Positions 9,372 through 18,221 of a stretch of DNA of 64,000 nucleotides are shown one piece after another. Below the pieces are notes generated by a model, which was not told where the DNA came from, ran no database searches, and was given only the letters and a program-made list of their open reading frames with translations. The DNA lies in assembly GCA_943787225.1 (NCBI GenBank), contig CALSLP010000001.1, positions 248,001-312,000 on the forward strand. Direction: 5' to 3'. The translations under genes were made by a program, and so were the position numbers. Position 1 is the stretch's first letter, and the number at the start of each line of letters is the position of its first letter. Source of the stretch: an uncultured Alphaproteobacteria bacterium. Its GTDB lineage: Bacteria > Pseudomonadota > Alphaproteobacteria > MPNO01 > UBA2964.

Positions 9372-10337
9372 TTGTTAAGTAGAACACTTCAATGCTGGGT
9401 CCTTACGGACGGCAAGGCCGGGATGGAAAGCCAATGCGTTGGGCTTGCCGAAAAACTCGGCCTGACGCCGATTGTTAAAAGGGTTTCGCCCCATTTTCCC
9501 TGGTCAATCTTGCCGCCCCAGATGTGGCTCTCGCCTTTTTCGGCGCTCAGCGCCGCGGGAGACAATCTGGCACCGCCCTGGCCCGATATTCTGATTGCCA
9601 CCGGACGCCAAACAGTTGCCCTGGCGCTGGCGATAAAGAAGGCCAACCCGTCCACATTGACGGTCCAAATACAGAACCCTACCGTCGATTTGAAACGCTT
9701 CGACGTTGTTATCGCCCCCGCCCATGATCGTTTGACCGGAGAGAACACCGTTGCAACCACCGGGGCCTTGCATGGCGTGACCTCACAAAAATTGGCAGAT
9801 GCAGGCATCGCGTTTGCGTCGCGCTATGCAAATCTCAAGAAGCCCCTCATCGGTGTCCTCATTGGTGGCACCAATAAGAAATTCCGCTTCACAAAAGAAA
9901 ACGCGGAACGGTTCGCTTCTTATCTAAAGGACGCTGCGCAGAACAGTGGCGGCGGCCTCGCGATAACCCCGTCACGACGCACCGGCGAAGAAAACCTAGA
10001 GATTATCCGAAATGCCTTGTCCGATCAGCCGACGAACATCTGGGATGGCACGGGCGACAACCCCTATTTTGGCATCCTCGCCCTCGCCGACTCATTTGTC
10101 GTCACCGGGGACTCGGTCAATATGGTTTCAGAAGCAGTCGCGACCGGTAAACCCGTTCATGTTTTCCAACTATCAGGCGGCTCCGCTAAATTCAGCCGTT
10201 TTCATCGCGAGATGGAGCAACAAGGCAAAACCCGTGCTTTCATAGGTCAGATTGAGCATTGGGCGTATCCAGGGACAGACGACATGATGCTGGCAGCGGT
10301 GGCCGTCGAAAACGCCTGGAATGCCCATAAGAATTGA
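9372..10337 (+). CDS. ELM1-family protein (mitochondrial-fission ELM1-like)
   Basis: 321 residues. The N-terminal VLTDGKAGMESQ, the central LIGVLIGGTNKKF and the later VVTGDSVNMVSEA are characteristic of the ELM1 family, which resembles glycosyltransferase-B folds and is common in alphaproteobacteria as well as plant mitochondria. The bacterial function is not established; a role in envelope or sugar metabolism is only inference. TTG 9372 gives the expected N-terminus and no ATG fits better. It is followed by a 2OG oxygenase and a large unknown protein on the same strand. Confidence 0.8.
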   Translation: MLSRTLQCWVLTDGKAGMESQCVGLAEKLGLTPIVKRVSPHFPWSILPPQMWLSPFSALSAAGDNLAPPWPDILIATGRQTVALALAIKKANPSTLTVQIQNPTVDLKRFDVVIAPAHDRLTGENTVATTGALHGVTSQKLADAGIAFASRYANLKKPLIGVLIGGTNKKFRFTKENAERFASYLKDAAQNSGGGLAITPSRRTGEENLEIIRNALSDQPTNIWDGTGDNPYFGILALADSFVVTGDSVNMVSEAVATGKPVHVFQLSGGSAKFSRFHREMEQQGKTRAFIGQIEHWAYPGTDDMMLAAVAVENAWNAHKN

Positions 10338-10399
10338 AATTTCCGGGCGGCACTATTATGACAGTCACTACTTAATGGCCCGCTTTTCAGGAAATTCCG

Positions 10400-11023
10400 A
10401 TGTCGGTGATCGATCTCGACAGCTTTGACGCCACACCGCTCGAAAAAGATCCTTATGAGTTCTTGATCGTACCGGCGTTTATTAATCCGCAAGCCATCTC
10501 AGAGATCGACAAGGACTACCCGCGAATCGCGAAAGCAGGCAGTTTTCCTTTGGAAAAACTGGCGTTTGGCAAGGCATTTGAGTCATTAATTTCCGAACTT
10601 GAGGGACCGGAAATGCGTCATGCCTTTGAGAAAAAGTTTGGCATGGACTTAGAAGGCCGGCCAACCATGATCACGGCGCGCGGCCATTGCCAGGCCAAAG
10701 ACGGGAAGATTCACAATGATAGCGAGACCAAACTCATCACCATCCTGATTTATATGAACACCGAATGGGCACAGGATGGTGGACGTCTACGGGTCCTCCG
10801 TTCCGACAATTCGCTCAATGATTATGCCGCAGAAGTGCCGCCCGAAGCAGGAACGCTCCTGGCCTTTAAGCGGGATGATCACTCCTATCACGGTCACGAA
10901 ACCTGTGTCGGGGAACGCCGTGTCATACAGTTCAACTGGGTCAGAGATGAGGCCGTTGTCCGGCGAGAGAAACGCCGTCACCGATTCTCGGCCTGGCTCA
11001 AATCCGTCTTTCCGGCAGCGTAA
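10400..11023 (+). CDS. 2OG-Fe(II) oxygenase family protein
   Basis: 207 residues with the iron triad of 2-oxoglutarate dioxygenases: H105-x-D107 in KIHND and a distal His at 164 or 166 in SYHGHE, with the 2OG-binding Arg in GERRVIQFNW about eight residues later. AGGAAA precedes ATG 10400. The gene lies 62 bp after the ELM1-family gene and 18 bp before the 636-residue unknown gene, so the three are probably co-transcribed. The substrate is unknown; a peptide or sugar component of the envelope is possible. Confidence 0.8.
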   Translation: MSVIDLDSFDATPLEKDPYEFLIVPAFINPQAISEIDKDYPRIAKAGSFPLEKLAFGKAFESLISELEGPEMRHAFEKKFGMDLEGRPTMITARGHCQAKDGKIHNDSETKLITILIYMNTEWAQDGGRLRVLRSDNSLNDYAAEVPPEAGTLLAFKRDDHSYHGHETCVGERRVIQFNWVRDEAVVRREKRRHRFSAWLKSVFPAA

Positions 11024-11041
11024 GCGTTAGGGACCAGCAAT

Positions 11042-12952
11042 ATGCCTCTAACGATCGAAACCTTTAGCAACGTCAAAGGTGGCAACTCCTTTTACAAGGC
11101 GATTAGCCATCCATTGGCAGCCCATAAGGCCCGAACGCTCATCGAAACCCTGTCCGATGCCGGGCCGGTCGGGATCTATGACCCGCTCGGTTTCTATTCT
11201 GGATTTACAGAGTTCTACGACCTGTCCTCCGTCAACATCGTTCAATCCTATGTCCAGGACACCGCCAGAATTGGTGCCGATCTCGCGGGCCAAGCCGCCC
11301 TGCCAATAACCAAGCTGCCAGACACCGCAGCGACGAGCTTGCTTATTGCAGCCTTCGACGCCCAAAAGCTGCAGAACCATATTGGCCATCTCATTCCTGA
11401 TGGCTGCACTGTTTACAGTTTCGATGACTGCCGCCTCGACAAGGCCCTGCTGACCAATCAACGTGACTATCTCGATAACCGAAACTTTGCGACAAACTTC
11501 GCCTTTCTACGCGATGAGGCAGGTGCTCGGACACGGATAGCGACCGCTAACTACTGGTCAGGATATGGTGCCGGACAAATTTCGTTCCATCTCATTCTGT
11601 TTGGTGAAGACGGCAGCATCCTTGCGGAATGGGATGAAAAACTTGGCGACGGCGCTGCGTCGGTATCCATCGATAGCCGGACAATTCGGGACCAATTCAA
11701 CCTCGGTGATTTCACCGGCCAACTCTTTATTCATGCCATTGGGGTCGCCGGACACGACATTGTCAAATACGCCCTCGATGTATGGAATGATGCGGGAACC
11801 GAACTGTCCTGCACGCATGACGCCAACGCCTGGCCATCGGACCTCTATGCCGGTCTACCGGCACCCCGCAATGGCGAAGAGGTGGCTCTGTGGGTTCAGA
11901 ACTCACACCCCTCGCCGATTCCTGCGGGGGAAGTTGGGCTCAATTTGATGGGCCATGATGACACAGTATGGCTGGATGAACCCATTGCCGGTTTCAGCAC
12001 CCGCAAATTGGTTGTCAATAATATGCTGCCAGACGTTCATTGGCCACAGCAGATTGAAGTCCGGGCCGGCAAGCATTTTGTCCGACCCCGTTACGAGATT
12101 ACATCACCCCACAACACGCGCCGCATGGCACATGTCAATGTTGAGCGCAGCGATCTAAAGCCTGACCCCGGCATTGCCGATCTCGGCAATCTGATGGGCA
12201 AGGGTTATATTTTACCGGCGCCCATCCTACCCCTGGAGAACTGGCATAGTACGGCGCTGCCAACACCGATGGCGACCTGTCAGAACGACCTGCCAATTGC
12301 CGCGCTTCTTTTTGATGCATCAGGACAGGAAGTTGCCCGCCATGATTTCGGCAAGCTCCCCCGCAATCATGAAACGGCGCTCGATATTGGGGCAATGCTA
12401 AACGGCCAGGGATCCCTACCGAGCCAGTCAGGTCATATGGAACTGATCTATGATTTTGCCGATGGCGGCGACGCCGATGGTTGGCTGCACAGCGTTTTTC
12501 GCTACGAAAACCGCAAAACCGGCCATGCCGCTGAAACCAGTTTCGGCGCCCATATTTTTAATACGGTGCTCACCTACCGGGATGAACCCCAATCCTATAA
12601 TGGCCCGCCACCCGGCTTGAGTACCCGGTTGTTTTTGCGGCTCGGCTTTGCCCCGCTGGATACGATTTGCCACCTGATCTATCCGGCTTCAACACCGTGG
12701 CACCCGACCTCAGAGACCAAGCTCACCCTAACCGGTAGCGATGGCGCAGAAATAGCGCAGCAGAAAGTCTCGATTCCCTGTGGCGGATCAGTTCATTTGC
12801 GATATCACGAATTATTTGACACCGCAGACCGTGGAAAAGCCGGAGACGGCGCCTATATTGTTGTCAGGGATACAACCTGCCGCCTTTTCGGATATCACGG
12901 ATTGCTCGCTGACAGCGGGGCGTTTAGTTTGGATCATATGTTCGGTTTTTAA
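11042..12952 (+). CDS. Large conserved hypothetical protein, 636 residues
   Basis: Not recognised. It is soluble, has no signal peptide or transmembrane helix, and is rich in beta-type sequence. The N-terminal 140 residues (AHKARTLIETL, GPVGIYDPLGF) could form a Rossmann-like unit. The remaining roughly 480 residues resemble repeated beta-sandwich modules, with recurring short patterns such as FHLILFGEDGSILAEW and ALLFDASGQEVARHDFG that may be paralogous repeats. The 18-bp spacing to the 2OG oxygenase suggests joint function. trxB follows 14 bp later. Confidence 0.6.
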   Translation: MPLTIETFSNVKGGNSFYKAISHPLAAHKARTLIETLSDAGPVGIYDPLGFYSGFTEFYDLSSVNIVQSYVQDTARIGADLAGQAALPITKLPDTAATSLLIAAFDAQKLQNHIGHLIPDGCTVYSFDDCRLDKALLTNQRDYLDNRNFATNFAFLRDEAGARTRIATANYWSGYGAGQISFHLILFGEDGSILAEWDEKLGDGAASVSIDSRTIRDQFNLGDFTGQLFIHAIGVAGHDIVKYALDVWNDAGTELSCTHDANAWPSDLYAGLPAPRNGEEVALWVQNSHPSPIPAGEVGLNLMGHDDTVWLDEPIAGFSTRKLVVNNMLPDVHWPQQIEVRAGKHFVRPRYEITSPHNTRRMAHVNVERSDLKPDPGIADLGNLMGKGYILPAPILPLENWHSTALPTPMATCQNDLPIAALLFDASGQEVARHDFGKLPRNHETALDIGAMLNGQGSLPSQSGHMELIYDFADGGDADGWLHSVFRYENRKTGHAAETSFGAHIFNTVLTYRDEPQSYNGPPPGLSTRLFLRLGFAPLDTICHLIYPASTPWHPTSETKLTLTGSDGAEIAQQKVSIPCGGSVHLRYHELFDTADRGKAGDGAYIVVRDTTCRLFGYHGLLADSGAFSLDHMFGF

Positions 12953-12966
12953 CGCTGGTAGGTTTG

Positions 12967-13932
12967 ATGTCACAAGAATTTCGTACGCCTGTTTTAATCA
13001 TTGGTTCCGGTCCTGCCGGATACACCGCTGCCGTCTATACCGCGCGGGCAAGCCTCAAGCCGCATTTGGTGACCGGTATGGAAACCGGTGGTCAGATGAC
13101 CATCACCACCGATGTCGAGAATTACCCTGGTTTTGCCGAAGTCATCCAGGGCCCCTGGCTGATGGAGCAGATGCAAGGTCAGGCTCTGGCGGTCGGCACC
13201 GAAATGCACACCGATTTGATTACCGAGGTCGACTTCACCCAAAGGCCGTTCCGCTGCGTTGCTGATTCCGGCGATGTTTACATTTCCGACACGGTGATCG
13301 TCACCACCGGCGCGCAAGCGCGCTGGCTCGGCCTGCCCACCGAAGAAAAATTTATGGGCTTCGGCGTTTCAGCCTGCGCGACCTGTGATGGGTTTTTCTA
13401 CCGTGGCAAGGAAGTCGCGGTTGTCGGCGGCGGCAATACCGCTGTTGAGGAAGCGCTTTATCTTACCAACCATGCAACCAAGGTGACGTTGATCCATCGT
13501 CGCGATCAATTGCGTTCCGAGAAAATTCTGCAGGAACGTTTGTTTGCCCATGAGAAGATTGAGGTTCTGTGGGATACGGCGGTCGAAGAAGTGATCGGCA
13601 CCGAAGACCCTCTCGGTGTCACCGGCATAAAACTCAAGAACACCAAATCCGGCGACATCTCTGATCTTGCCGTTGATGGGCTGTTTATTGCCATTGGACA
13701 TGACCCGGCGACCAAGCTGTTTGCCGGTCACCTTGATATGGATGATGAAGGCTATATCGTGACCGCCCCGGACAGCACCGCCACCAGTGTTCCAGGCGTG
13801 TTTGCTGCCGGCGACGTTCAGGACAAGAAATACCGTCAGGCCGTAACCGCCGCCGGAACCGGCTGCATGGCCGCCCTTGAAGCAGAGCAGTTTGTTGCTG
13901 AGAACGGCGTCTCTGCTGCGGCCGCCGAATAG
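12967..13932 (+). CDS. trxB: Thioredoxin-disulfide reductase
   Basis: 321 residues from ATG 12967 (a TTG lies one codon upstream). It uses NADPH to reduce thioredoxin. The FAD-binding motif GSGPAGYTAAVYTAR, the redox-active CATC within SACATCDGFF, and the NADPH-binding GGGNTAVEEAL are all in order. The C-terminal GVFAAGDVQDKKYRQ is the second FAD motif. A LysR regulator follows on the same strand after 52 bp, an arrangement often seen in alphaproteobacteria. Confidence 0.97.
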   Translation: MSQEFRTPVLIIGSGPAGYTAAVYTARASLKPHLVTGMETGGQMTITTDVENYPGFAEVIQGPWLMEQMQGQALAVGTEMHTDLITEVDFTQRPFRCVADSGDVYISDTVIVTTGAQARWLGLPTEEKFMGFGVSACATCDGFFYRGKEVAVVGGGNTAVEEALYLTNHATKVTLIHRRDQLRSEKILQERLFAHEKIEVLWDTAVEEVIGTEDPLGVTGIKLKNTKSGDISDLAVDGLFIAIGHDPATKLFAGHLDMDDEGYIVTAPDSTATSVPGVFAAGDVQDKKYRQAVTAAGTGCMAALEAEQFVAENGVSAAAAE

Positions 13933-13984
13933 CAGAGCTATTCACAATTGCCGTCCTAACATGGAAGGCAAAGGATAAAGCGCG

Positions 13985-14875
13985 ATGGATTGGGACAAGC
14001 TGCGCATCTTTCATGCTGTTTCAGAAGCCGGCAGCTTTACCCATGCCGGTGAACGGCTAAATCTCACGCAATCTTCCGTCAGTCGCCAGATTAGCGGCCT
14101 CGAGGAAGATCTCGGTGTCCCGCTTTTTCATCGCCATGCCCGGGGCTTAAAACTTACCGAACAAGGTGAGACCTTGTATCGAACCGCCCAGGAGATCGCC
14201 AGCAAGCTCACGAGAGCCGAGGCGTTGGTTACCGAATCCATGGAACGGCCACGCGGGCCCTTGCGGGTGACAACCACCGTCGCGTTAGGATCGGTGTGGC
14301 TGACAGAACGGCTCAAAGACTTTCTAGGAATGTATCCAGAGATTGAAGTTTCCCTGATCCTTCGGGAAGACGAACTCAACCTCAGTATGCGTCAAGCCGA
14401 TGTCGCAATCCGGCTAACGATGCCGCAGCAGCCCGATCTAATCCAAAAACATCTTTTCGATTTACATCATGGCGCCTTCGCTGCCCCTGCCTATCTCGAA
14501 CAATTCGGAATGCCGCACTCCTTAAACGATCTCGAAGATCATAAGCTCATTGCCTATGACGAAACCTATCATCCACCCTTTACCAATGTTAATTGGCTGC
14601 TCGATGCCGGATTAGATAGTGGGTATCAGCGAAAACCTGTTTTAAGGGTCAATAATCTCTATGCAATGTACCGGGCGGCAGCGACCGGTATGGGGATCGC
14701 CTCCCTGCCTGATTACATGGTGGGGCTGACCAGCGGTCTTATTCCAATCCTGCCAAAACTCAAAGGCCCGAGCCATAAAGCATACTTTGTTTACCCCGAA
14801 GAAATGCGAAATTCGCGGAGAGTCGCCGTTTTGCGTGACTTTTTGCTTCGCCGTATTGCCGAAGATAACCGCTAA
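13985..14875 (+). CDS. LysR-family transcriptional regulator
   Basis: 296 residues. The N-terminal winged helix has the standard pattern (WDKLRIFHAVSEAGSFTHAGE, then LNLTQSSVSRQISGLE), followed by a periplasmic-binding-like effector domain from about residue 90. AAAGGA lies just upstream of ATG 13985. It follows trxB in the same direction and may be co-transcribed, but its regulon and ligand are unknown. Confidence 0.92.
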   Translation: MDWDKLRIFHAVSEAGSFTHAGERLNLTQSSVSRQISGLEEDLGVPLFHRHARGLKLTEQGETLYRTAQEIASKLTRAEALVTESMERPRGPLRVTTTVALGSVWLTERLKDFLGMYPEIEVSLILREDELNLSMRQADVAIRLTMPQQPDLIQKHLFDLHHGAFAAPAYLEQFGMPHSLNDLEDHKLIAYDETYHPPFTNVNWLLDAGLDSGYQRKPVLRVNNLYAMYRAAATGMGIASLPDYMVGLTSGLIPILPKLKGPSHKAYFVYPEEMRNSRRVAVLRDFLLRRIAEDNR

Positions 14876-14903
14876 ATAACTGTATTATATAAGATAATCA
14901 TTA

Positions 14904-15162
14904 AGCCATGCAGCCAACGCATGGCTGGGATGCTAAATTGGTTGTGGTATATCAAAGCAAAGCACCCTATCTAAACATTCATGGTTGTTACGGGTTCTAC
15001 GGAACTCAAATAGCCAGCCAGTTTCCCAGCTATTTCAATAGCTTGATTAGCTGGATACGAGTTCCGGATGCAATATCCGGAAATGGGTCTTCGGATCCAA
15101 CGTCTTCTAGACGTGAAGCCTCCCTGTTATCTTGCCGGGCCTTCGGGCCCGGCCTTTTTTTT
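14904..15162 (+). ncRNA. Candidate structured RNA with serial hairpins and a terminator
   Basis: The 399-bp gap between lysR and a tauD gene contains six non-overlapping perfect or near-perfect hairpins in one orientation, followed by a strong terminator. Stems: AGCCATG/CATGGCT (14904-14926); a 6-bp stem with TACG loop (14992-15007); CCAGCTA/TAGCTGG (15026-15054); TTCCGGAT/ATCCGGAA (15062-15082); a 5-bp stem with TTCG loop (15085-15098); ACGTCT/AGACGT (15100-15114). Two loops are UNCG-type tetraloops, typical of real RNA. It matches no RNA family I know. It could be an independent sRNA, a long lysR 3'UTR, or a leader controlling tauD. The 113-codon frame across it does not look like protein. 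Confidence 0.45.
15134..15162 (+). terminator. Strong Rho-independent terminator
   Basis: An 8-bp GC-only stem (GCCGGGCC with GGCCCGGC) closed by a TTCG tetraloop at 15134-15153, followed by CC and eight T residues at 15155-15162. It ends whatever transcript covers 14904-15133. The tauD gene starts 112 bp later. Confidence 0.9.
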
Positions 15163-15274
15163 GTAAACTCCCCTATAAAAACCCGACGTTCCACGAGAAA
15201 GTGGACGAAATCACCCGAACATCGTAAAAATCCGGTTCCTGTTCAATAGGTCGTCCAATTAGGAGAACGACACG

Positions 15275-16159
15275 ATGAAGGTTACCCCGGTTTCAGAAAT
15301 TGTTGGTGCAGAGATCACAGGGGTTAACCTGTCTGATCCAATCACTGAAGATACCAAGCAGGGATTGCGCCAGGCCCTTCTCGATCATCAGGTTCTGGTA
15401 ATCAGGGATCAAACCCTGACGCCGCAACAGCAGGTAACTTTCTCGGCCATCTGGGGTGATCTGGAGACGCCCTCCAATATCGAATACACCACGGAAGAAA
15501 CCGCCAAGGTCATGATCCTGTCAAATGAGATCAGACCAGACGGCACCGCTGTTGGCGTTGTCGATGGTGGCGATTTCTGGCATTCAGATTCCTCCCATAT
15601 CGAGATCCCATCGGCGATCACCATCCTGCAGGCGGTGAAGAACCCCGATCATGGCGGCGACACCGAATTCTGCAATATGTATGCGATCTATGAGGCGCTG
15701 CCCGACGACTTCAAACAGAAAATCGACGGGCTCTATGGCATCCATCATGTCAGCAAAGTCAAAAACAAGCGCGTGACGATCTCACCGGACCGACCGGGTG
15801 CCAAAGACTTCTATGAAAATTCGGCTAAGGCCAAACCGGAAGTCATCCAGCCACTGGTCCTGACCCATCCGGAAACTGGTCGAAAGTCACTGTATTGTTC
15901 ACCGCGGTTCACCATCGGCATCCATGGGATGAGTGAGGCGGAAGCTGATCCCATTCTGGATACGCTGTTCTCGCACATTACTGACCGCAAACGGCCGTTC
16001 CATTACCGGCATAAGTATCAGGATAATGATCTGGTGATGTGGGACAATCGCTGTCTATGCCACCGCGCCGTCGGCGGCTACGGCTTGCCGAATATTCGCC
16101 GCATGCACCGCACGGTCATCGGCGGCGACCGACCTTACGCCGACCAGCAGGCCGCCTGA
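15275..16159 (+). CDS. TauD/TfdA-family 2-oxoglutarate dioxygenase
   Basis: 294 residues. The iron ligands are H103-x-D105 in FWHSDSSH and the distal H263 in NRCLCHRAVG, with 2OG-binding arginines about 12-16 residues later (NIRRMHR). Family members open sulfonates, aryloxyalkanoates or related acids by alpha-ketoglutarate-dependent hydroxylation; the substrate here is not defined. TTAGGAGAA precedes ATG 15275. The flavin monooxygenase and alpha/beta hydrolase downstream suggest a small degradative cluster. Two further paralogues occur at 57990-59753. Confidence 0.88.
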   Translation: MKVTPVSEIVGAEITGVNLSDPITEDTKQGLRQALLDHQVLVIRDQTLTPQQQVTFSAIWGDLETPSNIEYTTEETAKVMILSNEIRPDGTAVGVVDGGDFWHSDSSHIEIPSAITILQAVKNPDHGGDTEFCNMYAIYEALPDDFKQKIDGLYGIHHVSKVKNKRVTISPDRPGAKDFYENSAKAKPEVIQPLVLTHPETGRKSLYCSPRFTIGIHGMSEAEADPILDTLFSHITDRKRPFHYRHKYQDNDLVMWDNRCLCHRAVGGYGLPNIRRMHRTVIGGDRPYADQQAA

Positions 16160-16284
16160 ATTCAATCCGGGCCACTACGGCACCCTGTGTTGCATTTATC
16201 CCCGCCTCTGGTTTAGCGTGCAGGATAATATTGACGACCAGCTCCTTGTTCGGGGTCTCATAAAATAACGAAAGATTAGTCGGC

Positions 16285-17385
16285 ATGAAGGCGGCGCTAT
16301 TTTGTACGACCCGATATGAGGGACCAGCGTCTCATACGACATGGCCAGCGGCAGGCGATACCTATACCGCCGAATGGGCCGAAAAATCGATGGCCCAAAC
16401 CCTCGACCAATTCCGTCTCGGCGACGAAGTTGGTTTCGATTGGTTGACCGTCGCCGAACATCATTTCGCACCGTTCTCGATGACACCAAACCCAATGGTC
16501 ATGGCAGCAGCTGTTATTAATGTCGCCAACCGGGCGAAGATTGCCCTGTTGGGCCCCGACATTCCAATCCTCGACCCGGTTCGGGTGGCCGAAGAGCTGT
16601 CGATGATCGACACCCTGTCAGGCGGGCGCATCGTCGCGGGGTTTATGCGCGGTTCGCCGAACGAGTATGTCACCTACAACATCAACCCGGCAGAATCCCG
16701 CGAGCGTTTCCAGGAAGCCTATCAAATCATCAAGGCCGCCTGGACACGCAAGCAACCCTTTGGCTGGCAGGGCCGCTATTACGAATACCGAACCATCAGC
16801 ATCTGGCCCCGCCCGGCCCAGGATCCACACCCACCGATTTATATGTCGGTTTCCAGCCCGGAGGCCGGTGAATTTGCAGCCAAGAACCGGATCAATGCCG
16901 GTTTCGCTTTCACCACTTTACAAATCGCCAGCAAGGCCGCCGATTTTTATCGGGCAAAATGTCGTGAATATGGTTGGGAGCCCGAGCCTGAGCAGATTGT
17001 TTACCGCATAGGTATGCATTGCGCCGATAGCGATGACGAAGCGATTGATGACCTAACCCAGACGGGGGGCGGACAACCTGCCGTCGGTCTCGCTTTCCGT
17101 AACCGCGCGGTTGAAGGGGCCGTTTCTGATAGCGGGTTTTACGGGCGTGATCAGGAAGAACAAAGAGGCCGACTGCAAACCCGTGGCGAGATCGCTAGCC
17201 GGATCGAGAAGGGCCAGGTTCTAGTCGGCACACCAGAGACAATACTAAAACAGATCAAACGTCTTCGCGATGAGCTCGGTGTCGGTGTTTTAGACCTCGC
17301 CCTCGGTGCACAGCTCGGTGACAAAACCATGAAATCGATTGAATTGTTCGGTGAAAAGGTCATTCCGAGGATGCACGAATTATGA
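16285..17385 (+). CDS. LLM-class flavin-dependent oxidoreductase
   Basis: 366 residues, luciferase-like fold. Conserved elements include FDWLTVAEHHFAPF near residue 51, then LLGPDIPILDPVRVAEELSM and DTLSGGRIVAGFMRG, all typical of the two-component flavin monooxygenases. The substrate is unknown. Its stop overlaps the start of the alpha/beta hydrolase by four bases, so the two are translationally coupled. It differs clearly from the other luciferase-like protein at 180-1301. Confidence 0.88.
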   Translation: MKAALFCTTRYEGPASHTTWPAAGDTYTAEWAEKSMAQTLDQFRLGDEVGFDWLTVAEHHFAPFSMTPNPMVMAAAVINVANRAKIALLGPDIPILDPVRVAEELSMIDTLSGGRIVAGFMRGSPNEYVTYNINPAESRERFQEAYQIIKAAWTRKQPFGWQGRYYEYRTISIWPRPAQDPHPPIYMSVSSPEAGEFAAKNRINAGFAFTTLQIASKAADFYRAKCREYGWEPEPEQIVYRIGMHCADSDDEAIDDLTQTGGGQPAVGLAFRNRAVEGAVSDSGFYGRDQEEQRGRLQTRGEIASRIEKGQVLVGTPETILKQIKRLRDELGVGVLDLALGAQLGDKTMKSIELFGEKVIPRMHEL

Positions 17386-18185
17386 CCAAACCAAATGGCA
17401 AAAACGACTTCACCGAAGCAACCGTTGAGGTGGATGGATTTTCCATTCGCTATCTCGAAGCTGGCACCGGACAACCCCTGATCTGGTTTCACGGCGGCGG
17501 CGGCATTCGCCTGTCCCCCGTCTATGACAATCTTGCCAAACAGCACCGGGTCATCGCTTTTGAAATTCCGGGTTTCGGAAATTCTGCAACCAATGATCGT
17601 TCCGAAAACATGCTGGCCCTGGCCCGCACCATGCTGAGCGCGATCACAGCCTTGGGTATCGATAGCTTCGATCTGGCTGGCACCTCATTTGGAGGCTCCC
17701 TGGCTTGTTGGATTGCGACAGAAGCCCCGGAGCGCGTTACGACCCTGGTCCTGTGTTCTCCTGCCGCCATCCGCCAGAAGCCGTCCCCCGGGGAAACACC
17801 CAAACCTGTAACGCCTGATATGTTGTACCATCACCCGGAGCGCCAACCACCCGCAGCCCCCCGCCCTGCTGAAATTGCCGAAAAGGAACTTGTCCTAATG
17901 AAGCGTCTGCGGGGACCAGCGCGGGATGCAGAGCTCGAGTCCCGGCTTGCTGAATTGGAAACCCAGACCCTTGTACTGTTCGGTACTGAAGATCAGGTCA
18001 CCCCGTGTGAACTTGGAGAGATCTACCGCGCCATTATGCCAGCCTGTCAGCAAGTGCTGATTTACGATGCCGCGCATGCGATCGATGCCGAGCGTCCGGA
18101 AGCCGTTACCGCCGTCATGCAGGATTTCCTGTCACGGCATGAAAGTTTTCTCGTCAAAGACCAGAGCGGGTTGCTCTATCCCTAG
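17382..18185 (+). CDS. Alpha/beta hydrolase
   Basis: 267 residues. The oxyanion region is WFHGGGG near residue 36, the nucleophile elbow is G100-T-S102-F-G, the acid is probably the Asp in LFGTEDQV, and the catalytic His is H232 in AAHAIDAERP. These enzymes hydrolyse C-C or ester bonds in ring-cleavage products or esters. The start overlaps the flavin monooxygenase stop (ATGA), which supports a shared pathway. It is convergent with msrP. Confidence 0.87.
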   Translation: MTKPNGKNDFTEATVEVDGFSIRYLEAGTGQPLIWFHGGGGIRLSPVYDNLAKQHRVIAFEIPGFGNSATNDRSENMLALARTMLSAITALGIDSFDLAGTSFGGSLACWIATEAPERVTTLVLCSPAAIRQKPSPGETPKPVTPDMLYHHPERQPPAAPRPAEIAEKELVLMKRLRGPARDAELESRLAELETQTLVLFGTEDQVTPCELGEIYRAIMPACQQVLIYDAAHAIDAERPEAVTAVMQDFLSRHESFLVKDQSGLLYP

Positions 18186-18221
18186 TGAACGCTATCAACG
18201 GGGCGTTTCAGCCTCGCGGCC

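Noticed and set aside
14908..15249. A 113-codon open frame between lysR and tauD
   Set aside because: It runs through several perfect hairpins and a strong terminator, lacks a ribosome binding site and has no protein-like composition.
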